This document shows positions 6,516-13,653 of a DNA stretch of 20,558 nt, piece by piece. The translations under genes and the position numbers were made by a program. The notes under the pieces were generated by a model. That model searched no databases. It was not told the DNA's origin and worked only from the letters and a program-made list of their open reading frames with translations. This DNA is from Candidatus Margulisiibacteriota bacterium (lineage in GTDB: Bacteria > Margulisbacteria > WOR-1 > JAKLHX01): contig JAKLHX010000004.1 in assembly GCA_022709925.1 (NCBI GenBank), positions 1-20,558 of the forward strand, written 5' to 3'. Numbering within the stretch: position 1 is the stretch's first letter; every line of letters starts with the position of its first letter.

Positions 6516-6902
6516 TCAAACAGAGCTATCTTGCTTTTTACTCTTTGATGATAGCATAATGCTGCCCAGAATTTTGGTCAATTCTTCGGCTTCTTTAAGC
6601 AGTTCATTCAAGCGCAGAATATTATTACGATCTTTCAACAGCCCGGCTTTTTCTATCAATTTAAGCCAGTACACGGTTTCCTTGGCTTCTTTGCGGGCTA
6701 TGCCGAATTTATTAATAAAATCCTTTTTTGAAACGGCCCCATAAGCTTCGGCAACATTAGCCCCTATGGATGCGCCCGACCTGACAACTTGCTTTCCGAT
6801 CTCTCTTCCTGCCCCCGAATTAAATAGTTTGTTCGAAAAAACGACGATATCACTGGCAAAAGCCAATGTCCTTTCGCTTATGCTGTATATTTTTTCTTTC
6901 AT
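6516..6902 (-). CDS. Four-helix-bundle protein, 23S rRNA intervening-sequence (S23/IVP) family
   Basis: 128 residues, close to the family's usual 115-130. Family features: a start resembling 'S..A..FA..IV', the central QVVRSGASIGANVAEAYG signature (about 43-60), KKDFINKFGIARKEAKETVYWL, and a final Glu/Leu-rich helix. These proteins were first seen encoded in intervening sequences within 23S rRNA genes. They are related in fold to the Avd protein of diversity-generating retroelements, form pentamers and are basic. The biological role of free-standing copies is unsettled. No reverse transcriptase or variable repeat is present in this window. The gene fills a cassette with inverted ends, and its leader is made of the repeat itself, with only a weak AGAAG as ribosome site. 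Confidence 0.93.
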   Translation of the reverse strand: MKEKIYSISERTLAFASDIVVFSNKLFNSGAGREIGKQVVRSGASIGANVAEAYGAVSKKDFINKFGIARKEAKETVYWLKLIEKAGLLKDRNNILRLNELLKEAEELTKILGSIMLSSKSKKQDSSV

Positions 6903-6924
6903 TACTTCTGACTTTTGACTTCTA

Positions 6925-6935
6925 ACTTCTTACTT
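6925..6935 (-). repeat. Right inverted end of the S23 cassette
   Basis: Complement of the left end. It supplies the TAA stop codon of the 79-residue membrane protein gene (6930-6932). Confidence 0.65.
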
Positions 6936-7169
6936 GATATAAGGCGGAAGCCACCAGTGCGGACGGACGATGAGGATGAAAAGGCCATAGATAAAGATCA
7001 CGCCGGCGACCGCAAGGTACATTTTGAAGTTATTTGAAGGTTTGCTGCCTTTGTTGAACCAAAAGCCGAAAAGAACGGCAAGGACAGAAAGCAGCATAAG
7101 CGCGATCCCCTTAAAAACAGGGCTTGTGCTCATGAAAGATATCAGGGATATGCCGGTTTCAAAACTCAT
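6930..7169 (-). CDS. Small 2-TM membrane protein, C-terminus possibly altered by the cassette
   Basis: 79 residues with two hydrophobic helices (about 20-38 and 50-68) joined by a short basic loop (NKGSKPSNNFK), ending in RPHWWLPPYIK. No family is recognised. The last codons and the stop (TAA at 6930-6932) lie within the right end of the S23 cassette, so the original C-terminus may have been longer. It is divergent from nadB across only 29 nt, with overlapping -10 boxes. There is no good Shine-Dalgarno sequence. The two-helix plan suits a small membrane-anchored or accessory protein; nothing more can be said. Confidence 0.65.
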   Translation of the reverse strand: MSFETGISLISFMSTSPVFKGIALMLLSVLAVLFGFWFNKGSKPSNNFKMYLAVAGVIFIYGLFILIVRPHWWLPPYIK

Positions 7170-7179
7170 TGTTCTTAAA

Positions 7180-7189
7180 TGTTATAATA
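7180..7189. promoter_or_regulatory. Overlapping divergent -10 boxes: nadB (+) and 79-residue gene (-)
   Basis: Plus strand: extended -10 TGTTATAAT (7180-7188), ending 10 nt before the nadB ATG. Minus strand: TATTAT (7184-7189), 14 nt before the other ATG. The two use the same bases, so polymerase binding should be mutually exclusive. Confidence 0.6.
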
Positions 7190-7198
7190 CAACTAATC

Positions 7199-8779
7199 AT
7201 GGAAATTTTCAAATCTGATTTCCTCATTGTAGGCGGAGGGATATCAGGCCTCACTTCCTCGCTTGTATGCGCGCAAAAAGGGTCTGTTACGCTGCTCACC
7301 AAAGGAAAAACCGAAGAGACCGCCACCGAAAAAGCCCAGGGGGGCATAGCCGTGGCCCTCGACAGCAAGAACGATTCCACATCCTTCCACCTTGAAGACA
7401 CCATAGAGGCCGGTGCCGGGCTTTGCGAGAAAGACGCGGTTGAAGTGCTCGTAAAAGACGGCGTTGAAAGAGTAAAAGAGCTCATAGAGATGGGCGCCGA
7501 CTTTGATAAGACCTCGACCGGTTTTGAGCTGAATATAGAAGGAGCCCACAGAAAAAGAAGGATACTGCACGCCGGGGATTATACAGGAAAAGAAATAGCG
7601 CAGACCCTTGCCGCCCGCGTGATAAAGGATAAGAACATAGACATAAGGAACTTTATCTTTGGCAAGGACCTTATAATGGAAGGCGGCAGGTGTGTGGGGG
7701 TCATCGCTTTTGATTCACTGAAAAATAGGCAAATAGCATTTATATCTCCATGCGTGATCATATCTACAGGAGGAGTATGCCAAACATACAAATACACAAC
7801 TAACCCTGAGTTTGCCACCGGAGACGGGATCGCGATGGCATACCGCGCGGGAGCCGTACTTCGGGATATGGAGTTCGTCCAGTTCCACCCTACCGCACTC
7901 GTTCAGTTTAAAGGGCTTGGAGAAGAGATCGCGTTCCCGCAATTCCTGATATCCGAAGCCGTACGAGGCGAAGGCGCGCATCTTTTGAACAAACTCGGAG
8001 AGAGGTTCATGGAAAAGTACCACGCAAAAGCGGAGCTTGCTCCGAGAGATATCGTATCAAGGGCCATATTCGAAGAAATGAAAAAAACGGACTCAGATCA
8101 TGTGCATCTCAATTTGTCCGGAATAGACCCCGAAAAAGTACAAAAGAGGTTCCCTACTATATATAAGACATGTAAAGAGGCCGGACTTGACCTGACCTGC
8201 GACGATATCCCCGTAGCTCCGGCGGCGCATTATTTCATGGGCGGGATAAAGACAGACCTTGAAGGACGGACCAATATACCGGGACTGTGGGCCGCGGGAG
8301 AAGCGATGTCTTCCGGCGTCCATGGCGCGAACCGCTTGGCGAGCAATTCACTTCTTGAAGGTGTCGTATTCGGCCACAGGGCCGCTATGAGCGCCATAGC
8401 TTTTAGGGATACATCAAAAGCCATTCCGTCCTCGGTAGCTGGTAAGAATGTCAAAACAAAGCATGGAAAGATGGTAAAGGCCAAAGAAATAAACAAATTA
8501 AAGGGCTTTATAAAAAATCTTATGTGGAAAGATGCCGGTATAGTAAGGAACGGACATGACCTTGAGCAGGCGATAATAGAGCTCCATAAACTTTCAGAAA
8601 AATTTGATGTCGAACCGGAAAATAAAGATGAAGCGGAGCTTATCAACATGACCCTTGTAGGAAAACTTATCGCCGGGGCCTCTTTAGACAGGAAAGAATC
8701 ACGCGGAGCGCACTATAGAACAGACTGTCCTCAAAAAGACGATAAGAACTGGAAAAGACACCTCGAATACTCTATTTAG
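7199..8779 (+). CDS. nadB: L-aspartate oxidase
   Basis: Oxidises L-aspartate to iminoaspartate, the first step of de novo NAD synthesis; in anaerobes fumarate is the likely electron acceptor. 526 residues, normal for NadB. Motifs: FAD-binding DFLIVGGGISGL near the N-terminus; TEKAQGGIAVAL; HRKRRILHAGDYTGKEI; MEFVQFHPTAL; SEAVRGEGAHLL; the arginine motif LAPRDIVSRAI; and the C-terminal FAD signature NIPGLWAAGEAMSSGVHGANRLASNSLLEG. The spacing and HGANRLASNSLLEG distinguish it from SdhA/FrdA, and the C-terminal helical domain is present. The start at 7199 is chosen because the ATG at 7169 would place the -10 box inside the gene. There is no Shine-Dalgarno sequence, so a near-leaderless mRNA is likely. 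nadA and nadC are not adjacent. Its last 8 bp overlap the convergent R3H ATPase gene. Confidence 0.95.
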   Translation: MEIFKSDFLIVGGGISGLTSSLVCAQKGSVTLLTKGKTEETATEKAQGGIAVALDSKNDSTSFHLEDTIEAGAGLCEKDAVEVLVKDGVERVKELIEMGADFDKTSTGFELNIEGAHRKRRILHAGDYTGKEIAQTLAARVIKDKNIDIRNFIFGKDLIMEGGRCVGVIAFDSLKNRQIAFISPCVIISTGGVCQTYKYTTNPEFATGDGIAMAYRAGAVLRDMEFVQFHPTALVQFKGLGEEIAFPQFLISEAVRGEGAHLLNKLGERFMEKYHAKAELAPRDIVSRAIFEEMKKTDSDHVHLNLSGIDPEKVQKRFPTIYKTCKEAGLDLTCDDIPVAPAAHYFMGGIKTDLEGRTNIPGLWAAGEAMSSGVHGANRLASNSLLEGVVFGHRAAMSAIAFRDTSKAIPSSVAGKNVKTKHGKMVKAKEINKLKGFIKNLMWKDAGIVRNGHDLEQAIIELHKLSEKFDVEPENKDEAELINMTLVGKLIAGASLDRKESRGAHYRTDCPQKDDKNWKRHLEYSI

Positions 8780-10298
8780 GGAATACCCTGATCTTCCTGT
8801 TAGGTTCGCTGCCGAAAGACTGTGCTTTTAGGCCGTAACGTTCTATAAGCTGATGTTGAAGCCTGCGTATATAAGAATTTTGGGGCGCCAGGTCAACCGG
8901 TTTTCCCGTATACTCCGCCTGTTTTATGGCTTTTTCGACTTCGTCCGACGCAAGGTCTTCATGGCTGTCGCCATCGACGATCTTGAAATAACCTCTTAAG
9001 AACCTGTTTATCTGAGAAGGTGTCTTGTTCTTTATCACATGGACCGGAAGGTCATGCTCTTTGGCGACTTTAAGTATCTTTGAGCCCTGTACAGCCTTTG
9101 ACCTTATGGAAAGTACGAGGTTCGCTTCTTCGGGACTGTCAACAACTTCCGCATCCACGAACAGCGCGTCTATGCACTTTTCAAGCATCGAATTGTTTAT
9201 GCCGAAAGGATATATCTTTACGCGGTCATCCTCTTTCTGCTTTATCGCTTTCGCGACCTCTTCTTCCGATATCTCCGGCATCGTATCCTGTGTAGGGATC
9301 TGTTTTATCTCTATCTCTCCGTCGGGTTTCCTTATCCTGACCTCAGGCAGAGGGGTTTTCCCTCTCAATATCTGGTCAACAGCCGCGGCCGTATCGTGGT
9401 ACACGGCCATCTCGTCCCGCTGCCTTATCTCAACGACGATATCGAATGTCGGAGGGGCTTTTCTCTCCAGGACGGCTTTCTGCGTTTTCCTTCTCTTGGC
9501 TTCTTCATCACCTAGAATGACGGTCTGTATGCCTCCGACAAGGTCGCTTAGCGTCGGGTTTGCTATAAGGTTCTCAAGCGTCACTCCGTGCGCGGTCCCT
9601 ATCAGGACCACTCCTCTTTCCGCAATAGTACGTGCCGCTTCAGCTTCTGCGGAGGTACCTATTTCATCGATTATTATGGCTTCCGGCATGTGGTTCTCCA
9701 CGGCTTCTATCATTATCGCGTGCTGTTTATCAGGCGACGGAACCTGCATTCTACGCGCGCGGCCTATACCCTCGTGAGGGATATCCCCGTCCCCGGCTAT
9801 CTCATTGCTGGTATCGACGACAATGACCCTCTTGCCGAGCTCGCCGCTCAATACCCTGGCAGATTCACGCAGTTTTGTGGTCTTGCCTATTCCCGGAGGC
9901 CCTAGGAAAAGTATGCTTTTGTTCGAGCGGATTATGTCTTTTATTATGTCGATCGTGCCGTAGGCGGCTCGTCCGACCCTGCAGGTGAGCCCTACGATCT
10001 TTCCTGTCCTGTTCCTTATTGCGGAGATCCTGTGAAGGGTCCTTTCGATACCGGCACGGTTATCTGAAGTGAATTTGCCTGTCTTTGAGGTAACGTAATC
10101 GATATCTTCTTGCGTAACGACCTCATCTTCGAGGTAGAATACTTTTTTTTCAAAACGAACTTCGGGCATCTTTCCGAGGTCGAGGATAGCTTCGAGCATG
10201 TCCGAAAAATCAACGGAAGCGTATATCTTGTCTTTGATACGTTGAGGCAGTACTTCAAGAAGACTTTTTAGTGCGTCTGAGATCCTTATCTCGGCCAC
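8772..10298 (-). CDS. R3H-domain AAA ATPase (Ycf45/SpoIIIAA-like, single-stranded nucleic-acid binding)
   Basis: 508 residues. An N-terminal helical region (1-110) precedes a RecA/AAA-like ATPase with Walker A GPPGIGKTT (133-141), Walker B EAIIIDEIG (Asp211/Glu212) and a sensor-like VLIGTAHG. The C-terminus contains an R3H motif, RRLQH (Arg478...His482), typical of single-stranded nucleic-acid binding, ending RVFPK. This arrangement matches a family of 'R3H domain-containing' proteins of Firmicutes, Cyanobacteria and chloroplasts (Ycf45), related to SpoIIIAA. Its cellular role is poorly known. The start is a GTG directly after the hup stop (TAA GTG), with GAGGT 6 nt upstream inside hup, suggesting translational coupling. 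It is the last gene of the long minus-strand string and overlaps nadB tail to tail by 8 bp. Confidence 0.88.
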   Translation of the reverse strand: MAEIRISDALKSLLEVLPQRIKDKIYASVDFSDMLEAILDLGKMPEVRFEKKVFYLEDEVVTQEDIDYVTSKTGKFTSDNRAGIERTLHRISAIRNRTGKIVGLTCRVGRAAYGTIDIIKDIIRSNKSILFLGPPGIGKTTKLRESARVLSGELGKRVIVVDTSNEIAGDGDIPHEGIGRARRMQVPSPDKQHAIMIEAVENHMPEAIIIDEIGTSAEAEAARTIAERGVVLIGTAHGVTLENLIANPTLSDLVGGIQTVILGDEEAKRRKTQKAVLERKAPPTFDIVVEIRQRDEMAVYHDTAAAVDQILRGKTPLPEVRIRKPDGEIEIKQIPTQDTMPEISEEEVAKAIKQKEDDRVKIYPFGINNSMLEKCIDALFVDAEVVDSPEEANLVLSIRSKAVQGSKILKVAKEHDLPVHVIKNKTPSQINRFLRGYFKIVDGDSHEDLASDEVEKAIKQAEYTGKPVDLAPQNSYIRRLQHQLIERYGLKAQSFGSEPNRKIRVFPK

Positions 10299-10577
10299 TT
10301 ATTTACCTCTTACGGCTTTTTTTAAGTTGAACCCGGCAACAAAAACAGGACATTTGGTAGCGGATATCTCCATTTGCTCCCCTGTTCTGGGATTCCTTCC
10401 AACCCTTCCTTTTCTCGTCTTTACCGAAAAATTACCGAAACCTACAAGCCTGACCTTCTCGCCTTTTGCCATAGCCTCGATCATCATCTCTATGGCGGAG
10501 TCCATTATCTGCTCCATCCTGGACTTTTTATCGTCAAACTTTTCAGCCAGTTTTTCAGCCAGTTCTTTTTGGTTCAT
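10299..10577 (-). CDS. hup: HU-family nucleoid DNA-binding protein
   Basis: 92 residues, the normal HU length. The N-terminal helices MNQKELAEKLAEKF are followed by the beta-arm signature VGFGNFSVKTRKGRVGRNP and TGEQMEI, with Arg-Asn-Pro at the arm tip for DNA intercalation. It bends and packages DNA as a dimer. The start at 10577 is chosen over the longer ATG at 10643 because AAGGAG (10588-10593) precedes it and the first helix begins there; the extra 22 residues overlap the porB end and do not look like HU. It lies 23 nt after porB and immediately before the R3H ATPase. Whether it is HU or IHF-like cannot be settled; HU is favoured by a lone gene with a standard arm. Confidence 0.95.
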   Translation of the reverse strand: MNQKELAEKLAEKFDDKKSRMEQIMDSAIEMMIEAMAKGEKVRLVGFGNFSVKTRKGRVGRNPRTGEQMEISATKCPVFVAGFNLKKAVRGK

Positions 10578-10587
10578 ATCAAATGAT

Positions 10588-10593
10588 CTCCTT
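10588..10593 (-). promoter_or_regulatory. Ribosome binding site fixing the hup start
   Basis: AAGGAG, 10 nt before the ATG at 10577. Confidence 0.6.
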
Positions 10594-10600
10594 CGGGAAC

Positions 10601-11530
10601 TTATGCTCCGAAACACTCGGCCTTTTTCTGGAGCAATGCCCACTTCTTGTCTACATCCGCCTGAAGCTCGGAAAGCAGCTGCGCGTTCTCAGGCTTGAAC
10701 AGATGTCTGAACCTGCTCTGCGGCTTTAAGAAGTCCACTAAAGGCTTCTTGTCCTTGGGCTTATAAGAGATAGTGTATTTCCCGTTCTCGACCTCATACA
10801 GCGGCCAGAAGCAGGTGTCTACGGCTGTCTTACCTAGCTCGACGGTCTTGTCCATAGGATAACCCCACCCAAGTTGGCACGGCTGAAGCACGTTTATGAA
10901 CTTCGGCCCTCTGATAGACATGGCTTTTTCCACTTTTTTAGTAAGGTCTCTCCAGTCACCGCAAACGCTCTGTGCCGCATAAGGTATATTGTGCGCGACC
11001 ATGCATTCGGTAAGGTCTTTTCTCGTCATCACTTTGCCCTGTTTTACTTTTCCCGCCGGCTCGGTCGTAGTACTTGCTCCTCTTGGTGTCGCACCTGACC
11101 TTTGGATAGAAGTGTTCATATATGCCTGGTTGTCATAACATACATATAACATGTCATGTCCTCTTTCCATCGCTCCGGAAAGGGATTGGAACCCTATGTC
11201 ATAAGTCCCTCCGTCTCCGCCGAAAGCGATGAACCTTATCTCGTCTTTGATCTTCCCTTGTTTTTTAAGAGAAGTGTATGCCGCTTCAACACCTGACATT
11301 GTTGCCGCGGAATTTTCAAAAGCGCTGTGAAGGAACGGGACTTTCCAGGCGCTATACGGGAATATAGTGGTCGATACTTCAAGACATCCGGTAGCGGACA
11401 CGATCACTACAGGCTCTTTTACGGCCATGAGCACTTGCCTGACTATTACAGGCGCTCCGCACCCTGGACACATGCGGTGCCCGCCGGTAAGCCTGTCCTC
11501 TTGAAGAGATAATTCCTTAATTGTTGCCAT
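10601..11530 (-). CDS. porB: Pyruvate:ferredoxin oxidoreductase, beta subunit
   Basis: Thiamine-diphosphate and [4Fe-4S] subunit of the enzyme converting pyruvate, CoA and oxidised ferredoxin to acetyl-CoA, CO2 and reduced ferredoxin. 309 residues, normal for PorB. Cluster ligands are in HRMCPGCGAP (Cys21, Cys24), ATGCLEV (Cys49) and probably VCGDW (about Cys194). The ThDP/Mg motif is GGDGGTYDIGFQ...CYDNQAYMNTSIQRSG. The SGATP stretch and the 'QPCQLGWGYPM' region resemble pyruvate-type rather than 2-oxoglutarate-type enzymes; substrate by homology only. ATG follows the porA stop directly (TAAATG), so translation is coupled. Confidence 0.95.
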   Translation of the reverse strand: MATIKELSLQEDRLTGGHRMCPGCGAPVIVRQVLMAVKEPVVIVSATGCLEVSTTIFPYSAWKVPFLHSAFENSAATMSGVEAAYTSLKKQGKIKDEIRFIAFGGDGGTYDIGFQSLSGAMERGHDMLYVCYDNQAYMNTSIQRSGATPRGASTTTEPAGKVKQGKVMTRKDLTECMVAHNIPYAAQSVCGDWRDLTKKVEKAMSIRGPKFINVLQPCQLGWGYPMDKTVELGKTAVDTCFWPLYEVENGKYTISYKPKDKKPLVDFLKPQSRFRHLFKPENAQLLSELQADVDKKWALLQKKAECFGA

Positions 11531-12709
11531 TTATCTGACTCCTTTGTACTGGATTAATTCTTTTACGATGCCTGTGGCGGCAAGATCTTTAAGCTCGTCG
11601 AATATCTCATTGAGATGTTTATGTGTCACTTCTCTGCCGCCCAGACCGACTATAAAGTCTATGACCGACGGTTTTTTCTTTTTGTCGTAAAGCGCGCTGC
11701 GGATCTCATCGAAAAGAGGCCCGCCTTTTGCGGCCAGGCCGTCCGCCTTTTCGACGACTGCCACGGCCTTCATCCTTTCAAGGACTGAAGCTATCTCTTC
11801 CGCGGGGAAAGGTCTGTACACTCTTATCTTCATGAGGCCGACCTTTACGCCTTTTTCCCTGTATTCATCTACAACTGATTTTGCGGACCCTGCGATCGAT
11901 CCGAGGCAGACTATCGCCATTTCGGCATCGTCCATCTTGTATTCTTCAAAAAAACCGTATTCCCTGCCGAACTTCTTGCCAAAATCCTTGCCGACTTCGA
12001 GTATTATCTCTTTTGCCGACTTCATGGCTTCTGCGGTCTGCCTTCTATGCTCAAAATAATAGTTTTGGAGGTCAAGGGCTCCGAGCGTGACGGGATTTTT
12101 TAGATCGAGAAGGTTCGTGTACGCGGGGAACTTCCCGACATAGTTTTTCACCACATCGTCCTCGAATACCTCTATCTTTTCGAGACAATGGCTTATAATG
12201 AACCCGTCCGTCGTGACCATTGTCGGAAGTTTCACCTTTGGATGTTCCGCTATTCTAACCGCCTGGAGCATGTTGTCATAAGCTTCCTGGCTGTTCTCGG
12301 AAAATATCTGTATCCAACCGAAATCCCTTGCTGCAAAAGTGTCGCTGTGGTCGTTGTGTATGTTTATAGGCCCGCTGAGCGCCCTGTTGACCTCTGGCAT
12401 GACTATAGGAAGCCTGAGTGCAGATGCTATCGGAAGGAGTTCATACATGAGCGCAAGTCCCTGAGAAGAAGTCCCTGTCATCGCCCTCGCGCCGGCAGCT
12501 GATGCCGCGATGGTCGCGCTCATCGCACTGTGTTCGCTCTCGACAGGTACATACTGCGTGTTCACGAGCCCGTCGGCAACGAACTGCGAAAATATCATCA
12601 CTATTTCTGTAGCCGGCGTTATCGGATATGCGGCCACCACATCGGGGTTGATCTGGCGCATGGCCTCCGCCATAGCTTCGTTACCAGTTTTTGCGACAAC
12701 TTGAACCAT
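11531..12709 (-). CDS. porA: Pyruvate:ferredoxin oxidoreductase, alpha subunit
   Basis: 392 residues, carrying the ThDP-pyrimidine domain (domain I) and the C-terminal transketolase-like domain (domain II). Motifs: YPITPATEI near residue 28, VESEHSAMSATIAASAAGAR, TGTSSQGLALMYE, and the pyruvate-type GPINIHNDHSD followed by ARDFGW. It binds pyruvate and CoA together with PorB. The ATG at 12709 is preceded by GGGAG (12717-12721), 7 nt away. It is separated from porD by 76 nt holding a palindrome, the widest gap of the operon. The gamma-delta-alpha-beta order matches four-subunit Por of archaea and many anaerobic bacteria. A branched-chain (Vor) specificity cannot be fully excluded. Confidence 0.95.
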   Translation of the reverse strand: MVQVVAKTGNEAMAEAMRQINPDVVAAYPITPATEIVMIFSQFVADGLVNTQYVPVESEHSAMSATIAASAAGARAMTGTSSQGLALMYELLPIASALRLPIVMPEVNRALSGPINIHNDHSDTFAARDFGWIQIFSENSQEAYDNMLQAVRIAEHPKVKLPTMVTTDGFIISHCLEKIEVFEDDVVKNYVGKFPAYTNLLDLKNPVTLGALDLQNYYFEHRRQTAEAMKSAKEIILEVGKDFGKKFGREYGFFEEYKMDDAEMAIVCLGSIAGSAKSVVDEYREKGVKVGLMKIRVYRPFPAEEIASVLERMKAVAVVEKADGLAAKGGPLFDEIRSALYDKKKKPSVIDFIVGLGGREVTHKHLNEIFDELKDLAATGIVKELIQYKGVR

Positions 12710-12754
12710 TTAAATTCTCCCTTCAATATTTGGAATGGATATTGTCTATCCGCA

Positions 12755-12777
12755 CGGACAGGTTTAAAACCTGCCCG
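12755..12777 (-). repeat. Palindromic element between porD and porA
   Basis: On the minus strand the RNA folds into a roughly 10-bp stem (CGGGCAGGTT paired with AACCTGTCCG, including one G-U pair) with a 3-nt loop. No T-run follows. It may be a REP-like repeat, or an RNA processing/stability element adjusting subunit levels. Confidence 0.6.
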
Positions 12778-12785
12778 CTACATCA

Positions 12786-13073
12786 TCATCTCTCGCTTAC
12801 CATCTTTATTGCTTTTACCGGCTTCACTGGACAAACGCTCTCACAGATGCCGCAGCCTTTGCAATAGTTATAATCTATCCCTATCATCTTGCCGTCTTGT
12901 ACTTTTACTGCGCTGTCGGGACAATATATATAGCAGAAAAGGCAGTTTATGCAGGTCTTTTCGTCCTTTACGGGTTTTTTCGATCTCCAATCCCCCGTGT
13001 GGAACTGTGCTGCGGTCCCGGCTTTTAAAGTATCCCCTTCAGGGAGTTCTTTCCATCCAAGGTCTTGTGCCAT
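12786..13073 (-). CDS. porD: Pyruvate:ferredoxin oxidoreductase, delta (ferredoxin) subunit
   Basis: 95 residues with two classic [4Fe-4S] motifs: CINCLFCYIYCP and CKGCGICESVCP, both CxxCxxCxxxCP. This subunit relays electrons from the PorB cluster to soluble ferredoxin. The N-terminal part (GWKELPEGD, GTAAQFHTGDWRSKKP) is the usual PorD lead-in. The start at 13073 (MAQDLGWKE) is preferred over the upstream ATG at 13097 because it lies 1 nt after the porC stop with AGGGGA correctly spaced. It is part of the por operon. Confidence 0.95.
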   Translation of the reverse strand: MAQDLGWKELPEGDTLKAGTAAQFHTGDWRSKKPVKDEKTCINCLFCYIYCPDSAVKVQDGKMIGIDYNYCKGCGICESVCPVKPVKAIKMVSER

Positions 13074-13074
13074 C

Positions 13075-13653
13075 TTATTCCCCTTTCGCTTCGTCAAAAG
13101 CTCTTTTTACGGCCTTCAGGTTGCCCTCTATGACCTCGGGCTTTGACGCGAACTTTTTAGCAAGTTTTTTCTTAAGGTCTTCGATCATATGGTCAAAATC
13201 AAGCAGTCCGGTCGCTTTTATTAGCGCACCGAGCATCGGAGTGTTAGGGATGTCTTTGCCTATCGATTCTTTAGATATCTTGGAAGCATCAACGGTAAAG
13301 ACTTTTCCTCCGCTGAACTTTGTCAGCGTCCTTATTTCTTTAGGAGAACTTGACGTATTGACGATGATAACCCCGTCGTCCGAAAGCCCTTTTGTCACAT
13401 CTATAGATCCTATAAGCGTAGGGTCAAGGACCAACACCACGTTCGGTTCCGTGATCCCGTAATGTATCGTAATTGGCTCTGAACTTATCCTGTTGAAAGA
13501 AGCTACCGGCGCTCCCATCCTTTCAGGCCCGTATTCAGGGAAAGCTTGTATGAACTTCCCGAGGCTCATTGCGGCATCCCCCAAAAGAAGAGCCGCGGTC
13601 TTTGCGCCCTGGCCGCCGCGCCCGTGCCATCTTATCTCGGTAATTTTCTGCAT
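13075..13653 (-). CDS. porC: Pyruvate:ferredoxin oxidoreductase, gamma subunit
   Basis: 192 residues. The N-terminal IRWHGRGGQGAKTAALLLGDAA motif is the glycine-rich signature of 2-oxoacid:acceptor oxidoreductase gamma subunits. It is followed by FPEYGPERMGAPV, PNVVLVLDPTL, and NTPMLGALIKATGLLD, the last typical of PorC. It forms the CoA-binding/structural part of the four-subunit complex. It begins directly after the Yip1-family gene stop (TAAATG) and leads the por genes, so por transcription seems to enter from the recombination/replication genes upstream. No separate promoter with a good -10 is seen just before it. Confidence 0.95.
   Translation of the reverse strand: MQKITEIRWHGRGGQGAKTAALLLGDAAMSLGKFIQAFPEYGPERMGAPVASFNRISSEPITIHYGITEPNVVLVLDPTLIGSIDVTKGLSDDGVIIVNTSSSPKEIRTLTKFSGGKVFTVDASKISKESIGKDIPNTPMLGALIKATGLLDFDHMIEDLKKKLAKKFASKPEVIEGNLKAVKRAFDEAKGE

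Larger units (their letters stand above)
6473..6935. mobile_element. S23/IVP cassette with short terminal inverted repeats
   Basis: About 463 bp bounded by a perfect 11-bp inverted repeat AAGTAAGAAGT (6473-6483, and its complement at 6925-6935). Just inside both ends are degenerate purine-rich 6-7-nt units of the AAAAGT/AGAAGT type. The only gene inside encodes a four-helix-bundle S23 protein. No transposase and no clear target duplication were seen. Mobility is inferred from the end structure and from the placement against a tRNA and a truncated-looking gene end. Confidence 0.55.

Noticed and set aside
6473..6935. Diversity-generating retroelement, suggested by the Avd-like S23 protein
   Set aside because: No reverse transcriptase, template repeat or variable repeat is present in the window.
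8778..8789. AGGGAATACCCT as a bidirectional terminator
   Set aside because: The stem is only 4 bp and no T-run follows on either strand.
9025..9777. Plus-strand open frame (250 codons) opposite the R3H ATPase
   Set aside because: Ser/Cys-rich translation typical of an antisense frame; no ribosome site or motif.
12530..13462. Long plus-strand open frame (310 codons) opposite porA, porD and porC
   Set aside because: It is antisense to three strongly supported genes and its translation is Ser/Arg/Leu-rich low-quality sequence without motifs.
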